Source: Clostridia bacterium (GTDB lineage: Bacteria; Bacillota; Clostridia; Christensenellales; CAG-1252). From it: a stretch of DNA of 5,765 nt. Positions 1 through 5,693 of this stretch are shown here, one piece after another. The position numbers were made by a program, and so were the translations under genes. Location: the NCBI GenBank assembly GCA_009928745.1, contig SACC01000097.1:1-5765 (forward strand), read 5' to 3'. The notes under the pieces are model-generated. The model made no database searches, was not told the DNA's origin, and worked only from the letters and a program-made list of their open reading frames with translations. Within the stretch, counting starts at the first letter, position 1; each line of letters opens with the position of its first letter.

Positions 1-1
1 T

Positions 2-289
2 ATTAATACTGTAAGGTATATCGCCTCCGATACTCTTTCAAGCGAGTACAATCAGCAAATTGTCGGTTACAAAATCACTGCACACAACGCGAATGCAAAA
101 ATCGCACAGGATAACAGGATTAATTATTCGTATATATTCTTTGACAGCAGTAACAATATGATTTTTAGCGATAAGGCATATGCTGTTTTGAAGCAACTTA
201 TGCCGGAAAAGGAGTTATCGCTTATTATTAAGGAGACGGATAACAAAACAGAACAAAAGAACGGGGATAATTTTTATGATGAAAATTAA
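2..289 (+). CDS. 3' end of an unrecognised protein gene (partial, 95 residues visible)
   Basis: One frame stays open from the window edge to a TAA at 287-289, giving 95 residues of the C-terminal part of a protein whose start lies upstream. The fragment is hydrophilic and mixed alpha/beta in composition, with no predicted membrane segment. A run such as INYSYIFFDSSNNMIF looks like a beta-rich core, and the tail is charged and rich in Lys, Glu and Asn (ETDNKTEQKNGDN). I do not recognise the family and assign no function. Its end overlaps the next gene by 14 nt in a different frame, or by 11 nt if that gene starts at its second Met codon. This suggests co-transcription and translational coupling with the small membrane protein downstream. 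Support for coding is the long open frame, sensible amino-acid composition and the overlapping gene arrangement. The main doubt is that only one end is visible. Confidence 0.62.
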   Translation: MNTVRYIASDTLSSEYNQQIVGYKITAHNANAKIAQDNRINYSYIFFDSSNNMIFSDKAYAVLKQLMPEKELSLIIKETDNKTEQKNGDNFYDEN

Positions 290-758
290 GACGGACAAAA
301 CCTTCCTTATAAGAAGTTTAATATTTTCTGCGCTGTTTGCCGCGCTTGGGCTTGGAATGGCTCATTTTCTCAATATTCGTTACGGCTATTCCCGTATTGC
401 GCTTTTTGCAGGAATATGCGGAGTAATAATAATAGGTATCGCAATGAATATTTATATTTACGCTACTACGAATTTTTACGAGGAAGGGGACGCTTTGGTA
501 ATAGAAAACGGCTTTTCTAAGAAAAAAACTGTACTTAATTATACTTTAATCAGGAGTTGCGCGTTGAAATGCGGAAGCGTTGATAAGTTATTCAAAACCA
601 AAACCCTTGCAATACATTATCCAGACTATAAGGGAATTGTATTTGAGAAAGCGCTCGGGCTGAAAGCGGATTACGCAGATAAACTAGCCACTCATATTGC
701 AAAAAGAATGCGGGGAGAGGATAGCGAATTTCCCTTGAATACAAGTAATAATAATTAA
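276..758 (+). CDS. Small two-TM membrane protein with probable bacterial PH (bPH2/DUF304-like) domain
   Basis: The 160-residue product has two hydrophobic segments (about residues 11-32 and 41-62) joined by a short basic turn, then a cytosolic domain at about 64-145. That architecture, and the pattern TTNFYEEGDALVIENGF followed by a basic strand, an aliphatic-plus-Ile turn (YTLIRS) and a second set of strands, resembles the membrane-flanked bPH2 (DUF304, YdbS-like) domain. The family is widespread in Bacillota and mostly of unknown function. The C-terminus is polar and ends in SNNN. Two adjacent ATGs (276 and 279) are possible starts. A GGGG tract at 263-266 lies 9 nt before the first, which slightly favours 276. 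The gene overlaps the preceding frame and ends 13 bp before pgcA, so all three are probably in one operon. Coding status is strong; the domain assignment is by pattern only and moderate. Confidence 0.8.
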   Translation: MMKIKTDKTFLIRSLIFSALFAALGLGMAHFLNIRYGYSRIALFAGICGVIIIGIAMNIYIYATTNFYEEGDALVIENGFSKKKTVLNYTLIRSCALKCGSVDKLFKTKTLAIHYPDYKGIVFEKALGLKADYADKLATHIAKRMRGEDSEFPLNTSNNN

Positions 759-771
759 TCGGGAGGACTAT

Positions 772-2511
772 ATGAATTATACGGATACATATAAGGCATG
801 GCTTGCGGCGGTATTGGATAACGAGAAAACAGAATTGCTAGAGTTCGCAGAGAAAGAGCAGGAGATTAAAGAAAGATTTTCTTTACCTCTTGCCTTCGGC
901 ACTGCAGGTATGAGAGGCACGCTTGGTCTTGGCACCTTCCGCATGAATGAATATACGGTGAGAAGAGCAACTGCCGGCATTGCCCAATACGTAATCGGTC
1001 TAAACAAACAGGCAAGCGGTGTAGTAATCGCATACGATACACGCAATATGTCGTACGAGTTCGCTCTCACCGCAGCAAGAGTGCTGGCTGCCAAAAACAT
1101 AAAGGTGTTTTTGTTCGAAAATGTGCGTCCTGTGCCGATATGCTCTTTTAGCATCGGATATTTTGATGCAATCGCAGGAATAATGATAACCGCTTCGCAT
1201 AATCCAAAAGAGTACAACGGTTACAAAGTGTACGGCTCTGACGGCGCGCAAATGTCGCCTGATGCTACCGCAATAGTTGTGGATATAATTGAGAAAGGCA
1301 GCTACTTTGGAGTAGAAGAAGCCGATATAAGTGTAAAAAGCCGCGAGGAGGTAAAAGGACTGGATCGGGTCAATATTAATCCATATATCGAAGTTGTAGG
1401 CAAAAGTGTAGACGAAGCGTATTATGAGACTATTGCCAAACTGTCTCTTTCTCCAGAGGCAGTAGCGAAGGAAGGTAAGAATCTTAAAATTGTGTATACT
1501 CCTATTCACGGCACTGGTTATATCCCCGTAACTACCATACTTAGCCGTATGAATATTCCTTGCAGTATAGTGGAAGAGCAGGCGTCTCCCGACGGCAATT
1601 TTCCAACTGTCAAAATGCCTAATCCGGAGCAACCCGACGCTCTGTCGCTAGGGATTAAGCTTGCCAATAAACTTAACAGCGATGTAGTAATCGGCACAGA
1701 CCCCGACGCAGACCGCATGGGGGTAGCAGTAAGAGATAATAAGGGCGAGTTTGTGTTGCTTAACGGCAATCAGATTGGCGCGTTGTTGATGGATTATATT
1801 TTAAGAAGGCATACCGAAAGAAATACTTTCCCCAAAAACGCAGCAGTTGTAAAAACCATTGTTACCACTTCGCTTGCAAAAAAGATTGCGGAAAGCTATG
1901 GAGCAACCTGCTTTGATGTATTGACAGGTTTTAAGTTTATCGGTGAAAAGATAAAGGAATGGGGCGAAAGCGGGCAATTTACCTTTATGTTCGGATATGA
2001 AGAGAGCTACGGTTATCTTGCCGGCACGCACGCTAAGGATAAGGACGCAGTTGTATCGGCAATGCTTTTTGCAGAAATGGTGTGTTATTACAAGAGCATT
2101 AATATATCAATATACAACCGCTTGCAACAGCTATTCGAGAAGTTCGGATACTTTGTCGAGAAGAGTATTTCCATAGCTTTTAGCGGTCTTGACGGCATGA
2201 CAATAATGGCTGATAAAATGAAAAAACTTGCTGCAACAACAATAAGAGGACTTGCCGGCATTGATGTCATCTATACCTGCAATTACAGCGACAGAATAAA
2301 ATCATATTCGGACGGACGGATTGAGAAAATCAATTTACCCAAAACCGATGCGATGTACTATTCGCTAACAGGCGGCGATTGGGTATGCGCAAGACCCAGC
2401 GGTACCGAGCCTAAACTGAAGCTGTATGTATCTGCCTCGGCGGATAATCAAAGGGATGCCGAAACCAAAGCAGATATGCTGATTGCGGCGCTAGGCGAAT
2501 ATATAAAATAA
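772..2511 (+). CDS. pgcA: Alpha-phosphoglucomutase / phosphomannomutase (PgcA type)
   Basis: This cytosolic enzyme interconverts glucose 1-phosphate and glucose 6-phosphate (and often the mannose phosphates) through a phosphoserine and a hexose 1,6-bisphosphate intermediate. It feeds UDP-glucose, cell-wall, glycolipid and glycogen synthesis. All four domains of the alpha-D-phosphohexomutase family are seen: the N-terminal FGTAGMRG motif (42-49), the catalytic loop TASHNP (140-145) with phosphoserine Ser142, the Mg-binding loop DPDADR (310-315), the sugar-binding GYEES loop (408-412) and the phosphate-binding RPSGTEPK loop (541-548). The LTGFKFIGEKI segment (384-394) is typical of the long PgcA/PGM2-like group, and 579 residues fits that group (about 580). 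No key residue is missing. The start is set by GGGAGG at 761-766, 5 nt before the ATG. It lies 13 bp downstream of the bPH2-like gene and is probably its operon partner. Substrate preference between glucose and mannose cannot be read from sequence. Confidence 0.96.
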   Translation: MNYTDTYKAWLAAVLDNEKTELLEFAEKEQEIKERFSLPLAFGTAGMRGTLGLGTFRMNEYTVRRATAGIAQYVIGLNKQASGVVIAYDTRNMSYEFALTAARVLAAKNIKVFLFENVRPVPICSFSIGYFDAIAGIMITASHNPKEYNGYKVYGSDGAQMSPDATAIVVDIIEKGSYFGVEEADISVKSREEVKGLDRVNINPYIEVVGKSVDEAYYETIAKLSLSPEAVAKEGKNLKIVYTPIHGTGYIPVTTILSRMNIPCSIVEEQASPDGNFPTVKMPNPEQPDALSLGIKLANKLNSDVVIGTDPDADRMGVAVRDNKGEFVLLNGNQIGALLMDYILRRHTERNTFPKNAAVVKTIVTTSLAKKIAESYGATCFDVLTGFKFIGEKIKEWGESGQFTFMFGYEESYGYLAGTHAKDKDAVVSAMLFAEMVCYYKSINISIYNRLQQLFEKFGYFVEKSISIAFSGLDGMTIMADKMKKLAATTIRGLAGIDVIYTCNYSDRIKSYSDGRIEKINLPKTDAMYYSLTGGDWVCARPSGTEPKLKLYVSASADNQRDAETKADMLIAALGEYIK

Positions 2512-2556
2512 GGTTCCGACCAAACGCGGATGCAATAAATGTATTCGGTCGGACCT
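2511..2556 (+). repeat. Hairpin at the pgcA stop codon (possible 3'-end structure)
   Basis: An inverted repeat begins at the last base of the pgcA stop codon. The arms 2511-2521 and 2547-2556 pair over 10 bp with one bulged T (2515). Inside, 2528-2534 pairs with 2540-2546 (7 bp, including G-T wobbles) around a five-base ATAAA loop, leaving a 6-nt bulge (2522-2527) on the 5' side. It has no downstream T-run, so it is not a canonical intrinsic terminator. It could act as a 3' stabiliser, a factor-assisted terminator or simply a remnant of a repeat. Confidence 0.5.
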
Positions 2557-2570
2557 AGCGAGTAATTAAA

Positions 2571-2674
2571 TGAGATCCTTCCGCTACGGTCGGGATGACA
2601 GAATAATAAAGAACGGTTCTTATTAATATTATGTCATTCCGATTGTAGCGTAAGCGTAACAGAGGAATCCCTTA
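2571..2674. repeat. MITE-like palindromic interspersed repeat
   Basis: A large imperfect palindrome. The core arms 2582-2600 and 2632-2650 are 19 nt each and differ from perfect complementarity at three sites, each of which is a G-U pair when read as + strand RNA, so the transcript can form an unbroken 19-bp helix. The 31-nt centre (2601-2631) is itself dyadic around GAACGGTTC (2611-2619). Outside the core are the flanks GAGATCCTTC (2572-2581) and GAGGAATCCC (2662-2671), related in inverted orientation but of unequal length, the left one being shorter. The arm vocabulary (TGTCATTCCGA...GTAGCG...GAGGAATCCC) matches a type of short repeat I recall as scattered between genes in many bacterial genomes. 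No transposase and no clear target-site duplication are visible. Boundaries are approximate. Confidence 0.72.
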
Positions 2675-2694
2675 GTTTTTACGATATACTGTTG

Positions 2695-2766
2695 ATAAAG
2701 GGAAAGCCTTTTGTTCACGCTACGCTGTGATATTTCCCCCTCTTTTTGTAAGAATTTCCCCTTTAT
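2695..2766. repeat. Second dyad with ATAAAGGGAAA / TTTCCCCTTTAT arms
   Basis: ATAAAGGGAAA at 2695-2705 is complementary to TTTCCCCTTTAT at 2755-2766 except for one extra C, leaving a 49-nt interior. The interior has a small dyad TCAC/GTGA (2715-2718 and 2727-2730) around GCTACGCT, and a second TTTCCCCC copy (2733-2740) that could compete for the same left arm. It contains CGCTACG (2718-2724), a word also found in the left arm of the neighbouring palindrome (2582-2588), hinting at a related or composite repeat. The function is unknown; it may be another non-autonomous repeat or a structured RNA segment. Confidence 0.5.
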
Positions 2767-2857
2767 GTGCTAGTTGTTCAATGTTGTGTGCAGAATAATA
2801 TGTACGCAACTTTTATCCTGTATTAGATAAACTGATAACCGTAAATGGCGCAAGAGT

Positions 2858-2886
2858 TTGCATACAAATGGAAAATATGCTATAAT
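2858..2886 (+). promoter_or_regulatory. Extended -10 sigma-A-type promoter for citrate synthase
   Basis: A perfect -10 hexamer TATAAT (2881-2886) is preceded by TGC (2878-2880), the extended -10 signature. A partial -35 TTGCAT (2858-2863) lies exactly 17 bp upstream. Transcription is expected to begin near 2892-2894, giving a leader of about 30 nt before the ATG at 2924. The weak -35 combined with an extended -10 is a common low-GC Gram-positive arrangement. No clear operator was recognised. Confidence 0.82.
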
Positions 2887-2912
2887 TACAAAGTTAATTG
2901 CTTTTTTTGCAC

Positions 2913-2919
2913 AAGGAGG
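2913..2919 (+). promoter_or_regulatory. Ribosome-binding site that fixes the gltA start
   Basis: AAGGAGG lies 4 nt before the ATG at 2924. It decides the start over the in-frame TTG at 2858, which has no such site and coincides with the -35 element. Confidence 0.88.
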
Positions 2920-2923
2920 ACTT

Positions 2924-4309
2924 ATGGCAGTAAAGAAAATGAAGATAAGTATTGAGGATAGAATTGAGAAGCTCAGTCAACTCGCTAACAGTAACGATGT
3001 TATTGCCAACGAGTTATTTGAAAAACATAAAGTCTTTCGCGGCTTGCGCGATAACAATGGTGTCGGCGTAGTAACAGGTTTAACCGAGATATCAGAGATT
3101 AACGCTTTTCGAAAAGACGAGGAAGGCAACAGAATACCCATTGAAGGCGAGCTTTTTTACCGCGGTGTAAACATATATGAACTGGTTAGCGGATATAAAA
3201 AAGAGAGAAGATACGGCTTTGAAGAGACCGCATATTTATTATTGTGCGGAAAACTCCCTACCGAGAAAGAATTGGAAGAATTCAATGAACTGTTGCTTAT
3301 CAATCGCGATCTTCCAGACAGCTTTGTGCGCGATGTCATTCTCAAGGCGCCGCCAAAGGATATGATGAACGCTTTGTCGCGTTGTATTCTTACGCTGTAT
3401 TCATATGACGCTAACGCCGACGATACTACTATAAAAAATGTTTTTAAGCAAACCTTGCAGTTGATAGCGCTTACACCGATAATCGCGGTATACAGCTATC
3501 AGGCATACAAGCATTATCACGAGCGCAAGAATCTGGTTATAAGATATCCGAAGCCCGAATTGTCCATTGCGGAGAATATTCTTTATATGCTAAAAGGTAC
3601 GGGCAAATATACGAAGGAACAGGCATATATGCTTGATATTTGTCTTATATTGCACGCAGAACACGGCGGCGGTAACAATTCTACTTTTACAACGCACGTG
3701 GTTACTTCGTCCGGTACGGATACCTATTCGGCAATATCGGCGTCTTTAGGCTCTCTTAAAGGACCTAAGCATGGCGGCGCTAATATCAAGGTCGTGCAGA
3801 TGTTCGAAGATATCAAGAATAATCTTACTGACTTTTCAGATGAAGCGATATGTGATTATCTGGCAAAACTCCTTGACAAGGAAGCTTTTGACAACAGCGG
3901 CTTAATATACGGTATGGGTCACGCGATTTATTCGCTGTCCGATCCGCGCGCCAATATTCTGCATAGCTGCGTTAAGGAATATGTGGATAAAGGTCAATGC
4001 AAGGATGAAGAAGACGACAAAGATTATGTATTGTATGAGAAGATAGCAGAGCTTGGACCGAAAGTGATATTGAACCGAAGAAAGCTATTCAAAGATCTTA
4101 GTGTAAATGTGGACTATTATTCGGGATTTTTATATAAGTTGCTCCGCATTCCAGAAGAACTTTTTACTCCGATTTTTGCAATCGCAAGAATGGCAGGCTG
4201 GACAGCGCACCGTCTTGAAGAGCTTACTAATAAAGGCAAGATAATTAGACCCGCCTATATTGCCGTTGCCGAAAGACAAGAATACGTGGATATCAAAGAT
4301 AGAAAATAA
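2924..4309 (+). CDS. gltA: Citrate synthase (si-type fold, possibly citrate/2-methylcitrate synthase)
   Basis: The enzyme condenses acetyl-CoA and oxaloacetate into citrate, the entry step of the TCA cycle or of the oxidative branch leading to 2-oxoglutarate and glutamate. The 461-residue product carries the family's active-site set: the LHAEHGGGN motif (243-251) with the substrate-binding His247, His283 in GPKHGGAN, His333 in GMGHAIY, Arg342 in DPRA, the catalytic Asp397 in NVDYYSG, Arg422 in IARMAGW and Arg442 in IRPAY. These correspond to pig His238, His274, His320, Arg329, Asp375, Arg401 and Arg421. The length and an acidic insert (DEEDDKD, 361-367) fit the longer type I associate with Clostridia. 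Residues upstream of 2924 are excluded because that stretch is promoter and leader. It is flanked by its own promoter and terminator, so probably monocistronic; no aconitase or isocitrate dehydrogenase gene is in view. Citrate versus 2-methylcitrate use cannot be settled from sequence. Confidence 0.95.
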   Translation: MAVKKMKISIEDRIEKLSQLANSNDVIANELFEKHKVFRGLRDNNGVGVVTGLTEISEINAFRKDEEGNRIPIEGELFYRGVNIYELVSGYKKERRYGFEETAYLLLCGKLPTEKELEEFNELLLINRDLPDSFVRDVILKAPPKDMMNALSRCILTLYSYDANADDTTIKNVFKQTLQLIALTPIIAVYSYQAYKHYHERKNLVIRYPKPELSIAENILYMLKGTGKYTKEQAYMLDICLILHAEHGGGNNSTFTTHVVTSSGTDTYSAISASLGSLKGPKHGGANIKVVQMFEDIKNNLTDFSDEAICDYLAKLLDKEAFDNSGLIYGMGHAIYSLSDPRANILHSCVKEYVDKGQCKDEEDDKDYVLYEKIAELGPKVILNRRKLFKDLSVNVDYYSGFLYKLLRIPEELFTPIFAIARMAGWTAHRLEELTNKGKIIRPAYIAVAERQEYVDIKDRK

Positions 4310-4338
4310 TCATAATACGATTTTAGTATAGAAACAGA

Positions 4339-4369
4339 AATACCGTCAAGTTTTGGCGGTATTTTTTAT
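4339..4369 (+). terminator. Intrinsic terminator of the citrate synthase gene
   Basis: AATACCGTCA (4339-4348) pairs with TGGCGGTATT (4354-4363) over 10 bp, with one G-U pair, around a 5-nt loop (4349-4353). A T tract (4362-4367) follows directly. It lies about 30 bp after the gltA stop codon. The A-rich 5' flank gives it some potential in the opposite direction, but no convergent gene is present. Confidence 0.92.
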
Positions 4370-4403
4370 ACGAATATTCGACAAATAAGGATTGTAATAC
4401 TAT

Positions 4404-4431
4404 TTATTCAACAAAGTTATAGTTTTATAAT
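4404..4431 (+). promoter_or_regulatory. Weak candidate promoter for the dehydrogenase-like gene
   Basis: A perfect TATAAT (4426-4431) lies about 40 bp upstream of the ATG at 4473, but the best -35 in range (TTATTC at 4404-4409, 16-bp spacer) is poor. The region is very AT-rich, so a chance TATAAT is possible. A promoter is expected here because a strong terminator lies just upstream. Confidence 0.4.
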
Positions 4432-4464
4432 AATAATATATGTTATTTTACTTATACAAATAGC

Positions 4465-4469
4465 GGAGG
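4465..4469 (+). promoter_or_regulatory. Close-set ribosome-binding site of the dehydrogenase-like gene
   Basis: GGAGG ends only 3 nt before the ATG at 4473, tighter than usual. An in-frame TAG at 4461-4463 excludes any start further upstream, and no other start codon lies close by. The ATG is therefore kept despite the short spacing; the other genes here also have short spacers (4-5 nt). Confidence 0.75.
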
Positions 4470-4472
4470 CGT

Positions 4473-5657
4473 ATGACAATATTTAATGACGGTACAAAGG
4501 TTGTGGAGTGTGAAAGTATATTTGAACAGTTGATCCCTCAGTGCGGCGAAGCGCTGAAGGCAGGACATATTTCGGTTGTAAAAGGAGCTAGTACTGGTGA
4601 TAATGCAATCGAGCTTCTGCGCAAGGCAGGATATAAGGTAACCGTTATTGAAGTAGATAAAAAATCGCTATTTTCTTATAATACGGTAGCTGCAAAGATT
4701 TTGGGAGAGGAAAGCCGCCTTGTCGTTGGCATTGGAGAAGATTATGTAATGGATAGCGCCAAGGTAATTGCCTCAAGCGCAAATGTGCCGCTTATCCTTG
4801 TACCGATTACCTTCAGCGGGCTTTGCGCCTTGCAAAGAAGAGCGGAGTTTTTCTGCGATGGATCGTTAATATCATATTATCTCAGTAATCCGGCAATAGT
4901 ATTATTGTGCAAAGATTTTTGGGCGGGTCAAAAAGCAAAAGAGTTTTCTCAAGGGTTGGGTTATATGCTTTCCTATCTGGTGTGGACAGTAGACGCGCTG
5001 TATGAGGGAATAATACATAATAAAGGCATTAACGCAAAAACATTGCAGTTGCTCAGGTATCTTGTAAAATGCTTTGGCAAATTGAATTCGCTGGAAAACT
5101 GCAATAATGCGGATGTCGTAATAAAAGCAGCGATAGAAATATCCGCGCTTGTAAGTGAACTGGAGGTAAAAAGCATCTCTGCTTTTTCCTTAGCGTGGTT
5201 TATTTCGCTGTACAAAAAAGAAAAAATATCCTATAATAATTATACCTTCATAGCGGCGTATGCGATATTGCAGCTATACTGCAATACGCCTGATATGCCC
5301 GATATGTTACTGCCTGCAGATCGTGACCGCGCTTTGCGCGAATTGGAAAAGTGCTGCGGTCTTGATTATTCAGAAGAGCTTCGTCAGACAAAAATCGGGT
5401 ATGCTGAAGATTACAACCGCAGATGCTTCGTAACGCAAGATTACCGCGAGGAATTGCAAAACCTTATTCGTGGCGAATGGTTAAAAAATTGCGCAAGATA
5501 CTATAGAAGGCTGCAAGGCAGCAGCGGATACTCAATGTGCAAAATTATTAGCGGCGAAGAATTGTTGAAGTTATTATCGCTAAGCGGCGAGGCTTGCGGA
5601 GGATATCCTTTGCTTAAACATATTAAGCTGACGGGATTGCTGGAAAGATATTTGTAA
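4473..5657 (+). CDS. Divergent G1PDH/AraM-like protein with apparently lost metal ligands
   Basis: The 394-residue soluble protein follows the layout of the glycerol-1-phosphate dehydrogenase (AraM/EgsA) branch of the Fe-ADH/dehydroquinate synthase/glycerol dehydrogenase superfamily. It has an N-terminal alpha/beta nucleotide domain with VVGIGEDYVMDSAK (84-97), VPLILVPITFSG (105-116), and a helical C-terminal half starting at QGLGYMLSYL (160-169). By-eye comparison shows changes at key sites. The glycine-rich loop (GSG/GGG) reads GED. The first metal-ligand Asp of the ADLD motif is replaced at Cys146. The Asp and Lys of AGFGDMLGK are Tyr164 and Tyr168. The SEH..SH metal His region reads SISAFSL (234-240), and the LHG His region reads YNN (254-256). 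If right, it cannot bind the catalytic Zn/Ni in the usual way, so it may be a pseudoenzyme or have changed chemistry. It leads a unit with the HAD phosphatase downstream. Coding is certain; family moderate; activity unknown. Confidence 0.68.
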   Translation: MTIFNDGTKVVECESIFEQLIPQCGEALKAGHISVVKGASTGDNAIELLRKAGYKVTVIEVDKKSLFSYNTVAAKILGEESRLVVGIGEDYVMDSAKVIASSANVPLILVPITFSGLCALQRRAEFFCDGSLISYYLSNPAIVLLCKDFWAGQKAKEFSQGLGYMLSYLVWTVDALYEGIIHNKGINAKTLQLLRYLVKCFGKLNSLENCNNADVVIKAAIEISALVSELEVKSISAFSLAWFISLYKKEKISYNNYTFIAAYAILQLYCNTPDMPDMLLPADRDRALRELEKCCGLDYSEELRQTKIGYAEDYNRRCFVTQDYREELQNLIRGEWLKNCARYYRRLQGSSGYSMCKIISGEELLKLLSLSGEACGGYPLLKHIKLTGLLERYL

Positions 5658-5693
5658 CAAAAGAATAGTAAAATACATACGAAAAGGATTATT

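Larger units (their letters stand above)
2512..2923. other. Gene-free spacer between pgcA and gltA (412 bp)
   Basis: I see no credible coding frame on either strand here. The stretch holds three consecutive inverted repeats (2511-2556, 2571-2674, 2695-2766), then about 90 bp of plain AT-rich DNA (2767-2857) with nothing I can name, then the gltA promoter and leader (2858-2923). No T-run-tailed terminator for the upstream operon was found, so where pgcA transcription ends is unclear. The repeats are the only candidates for that role. Confidence 0.7.

Noticed and set aside
777..1217. 146-codon open frame on the - strand inside the 5' half of pgcA
   Set aside because: It is a shadow of the pgcA coding strand with no recognised motif or independent signal.
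1000..1632. 210-codon open frame on the - strand inside pgcA
   Set aside because: It lies fully antisense to a gene with all catalytic motifs intact. Its translation is rich in Tyr, His, Cys and Arg with no recognisable domain, and I see no ribosome-binding site supporting it.
2697..2712. Mini terminator AAAGG-GAAAG-CCTTTT
   Set aside because: The stem is only 5 bp with few G-C pairs and a T-run of four that overlaps the stem. It is too weak to call as an intrinsic terminator.
2571..2766. CRISPR array or riboswitch reading of the repeat-rich spacer
   Set aside because: There are no regularly spaced direct repeats with unique spacers and no known riboswitch core. The repeats are inverted and lie upstream of the gltA promoter.
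2773..2796. Possible extra promoter (TTGTTC, 16 bp, TAATAT-like) in the pgcA-gltA spacer
   Set aside because: The -10 match is only partial, and a far better extended -10 promoter lies about 90 bp downstream, next to gltA.
3924..3944. Ala334 in GMGHAIY in place of the Arg of the common bacterial GHRVY form in citrate synthase
   Set aside because: Pig citrate synthase also has GHAV at this place, and the catalytic His is kept, so this is normal family variation and not a lost active-site residue.
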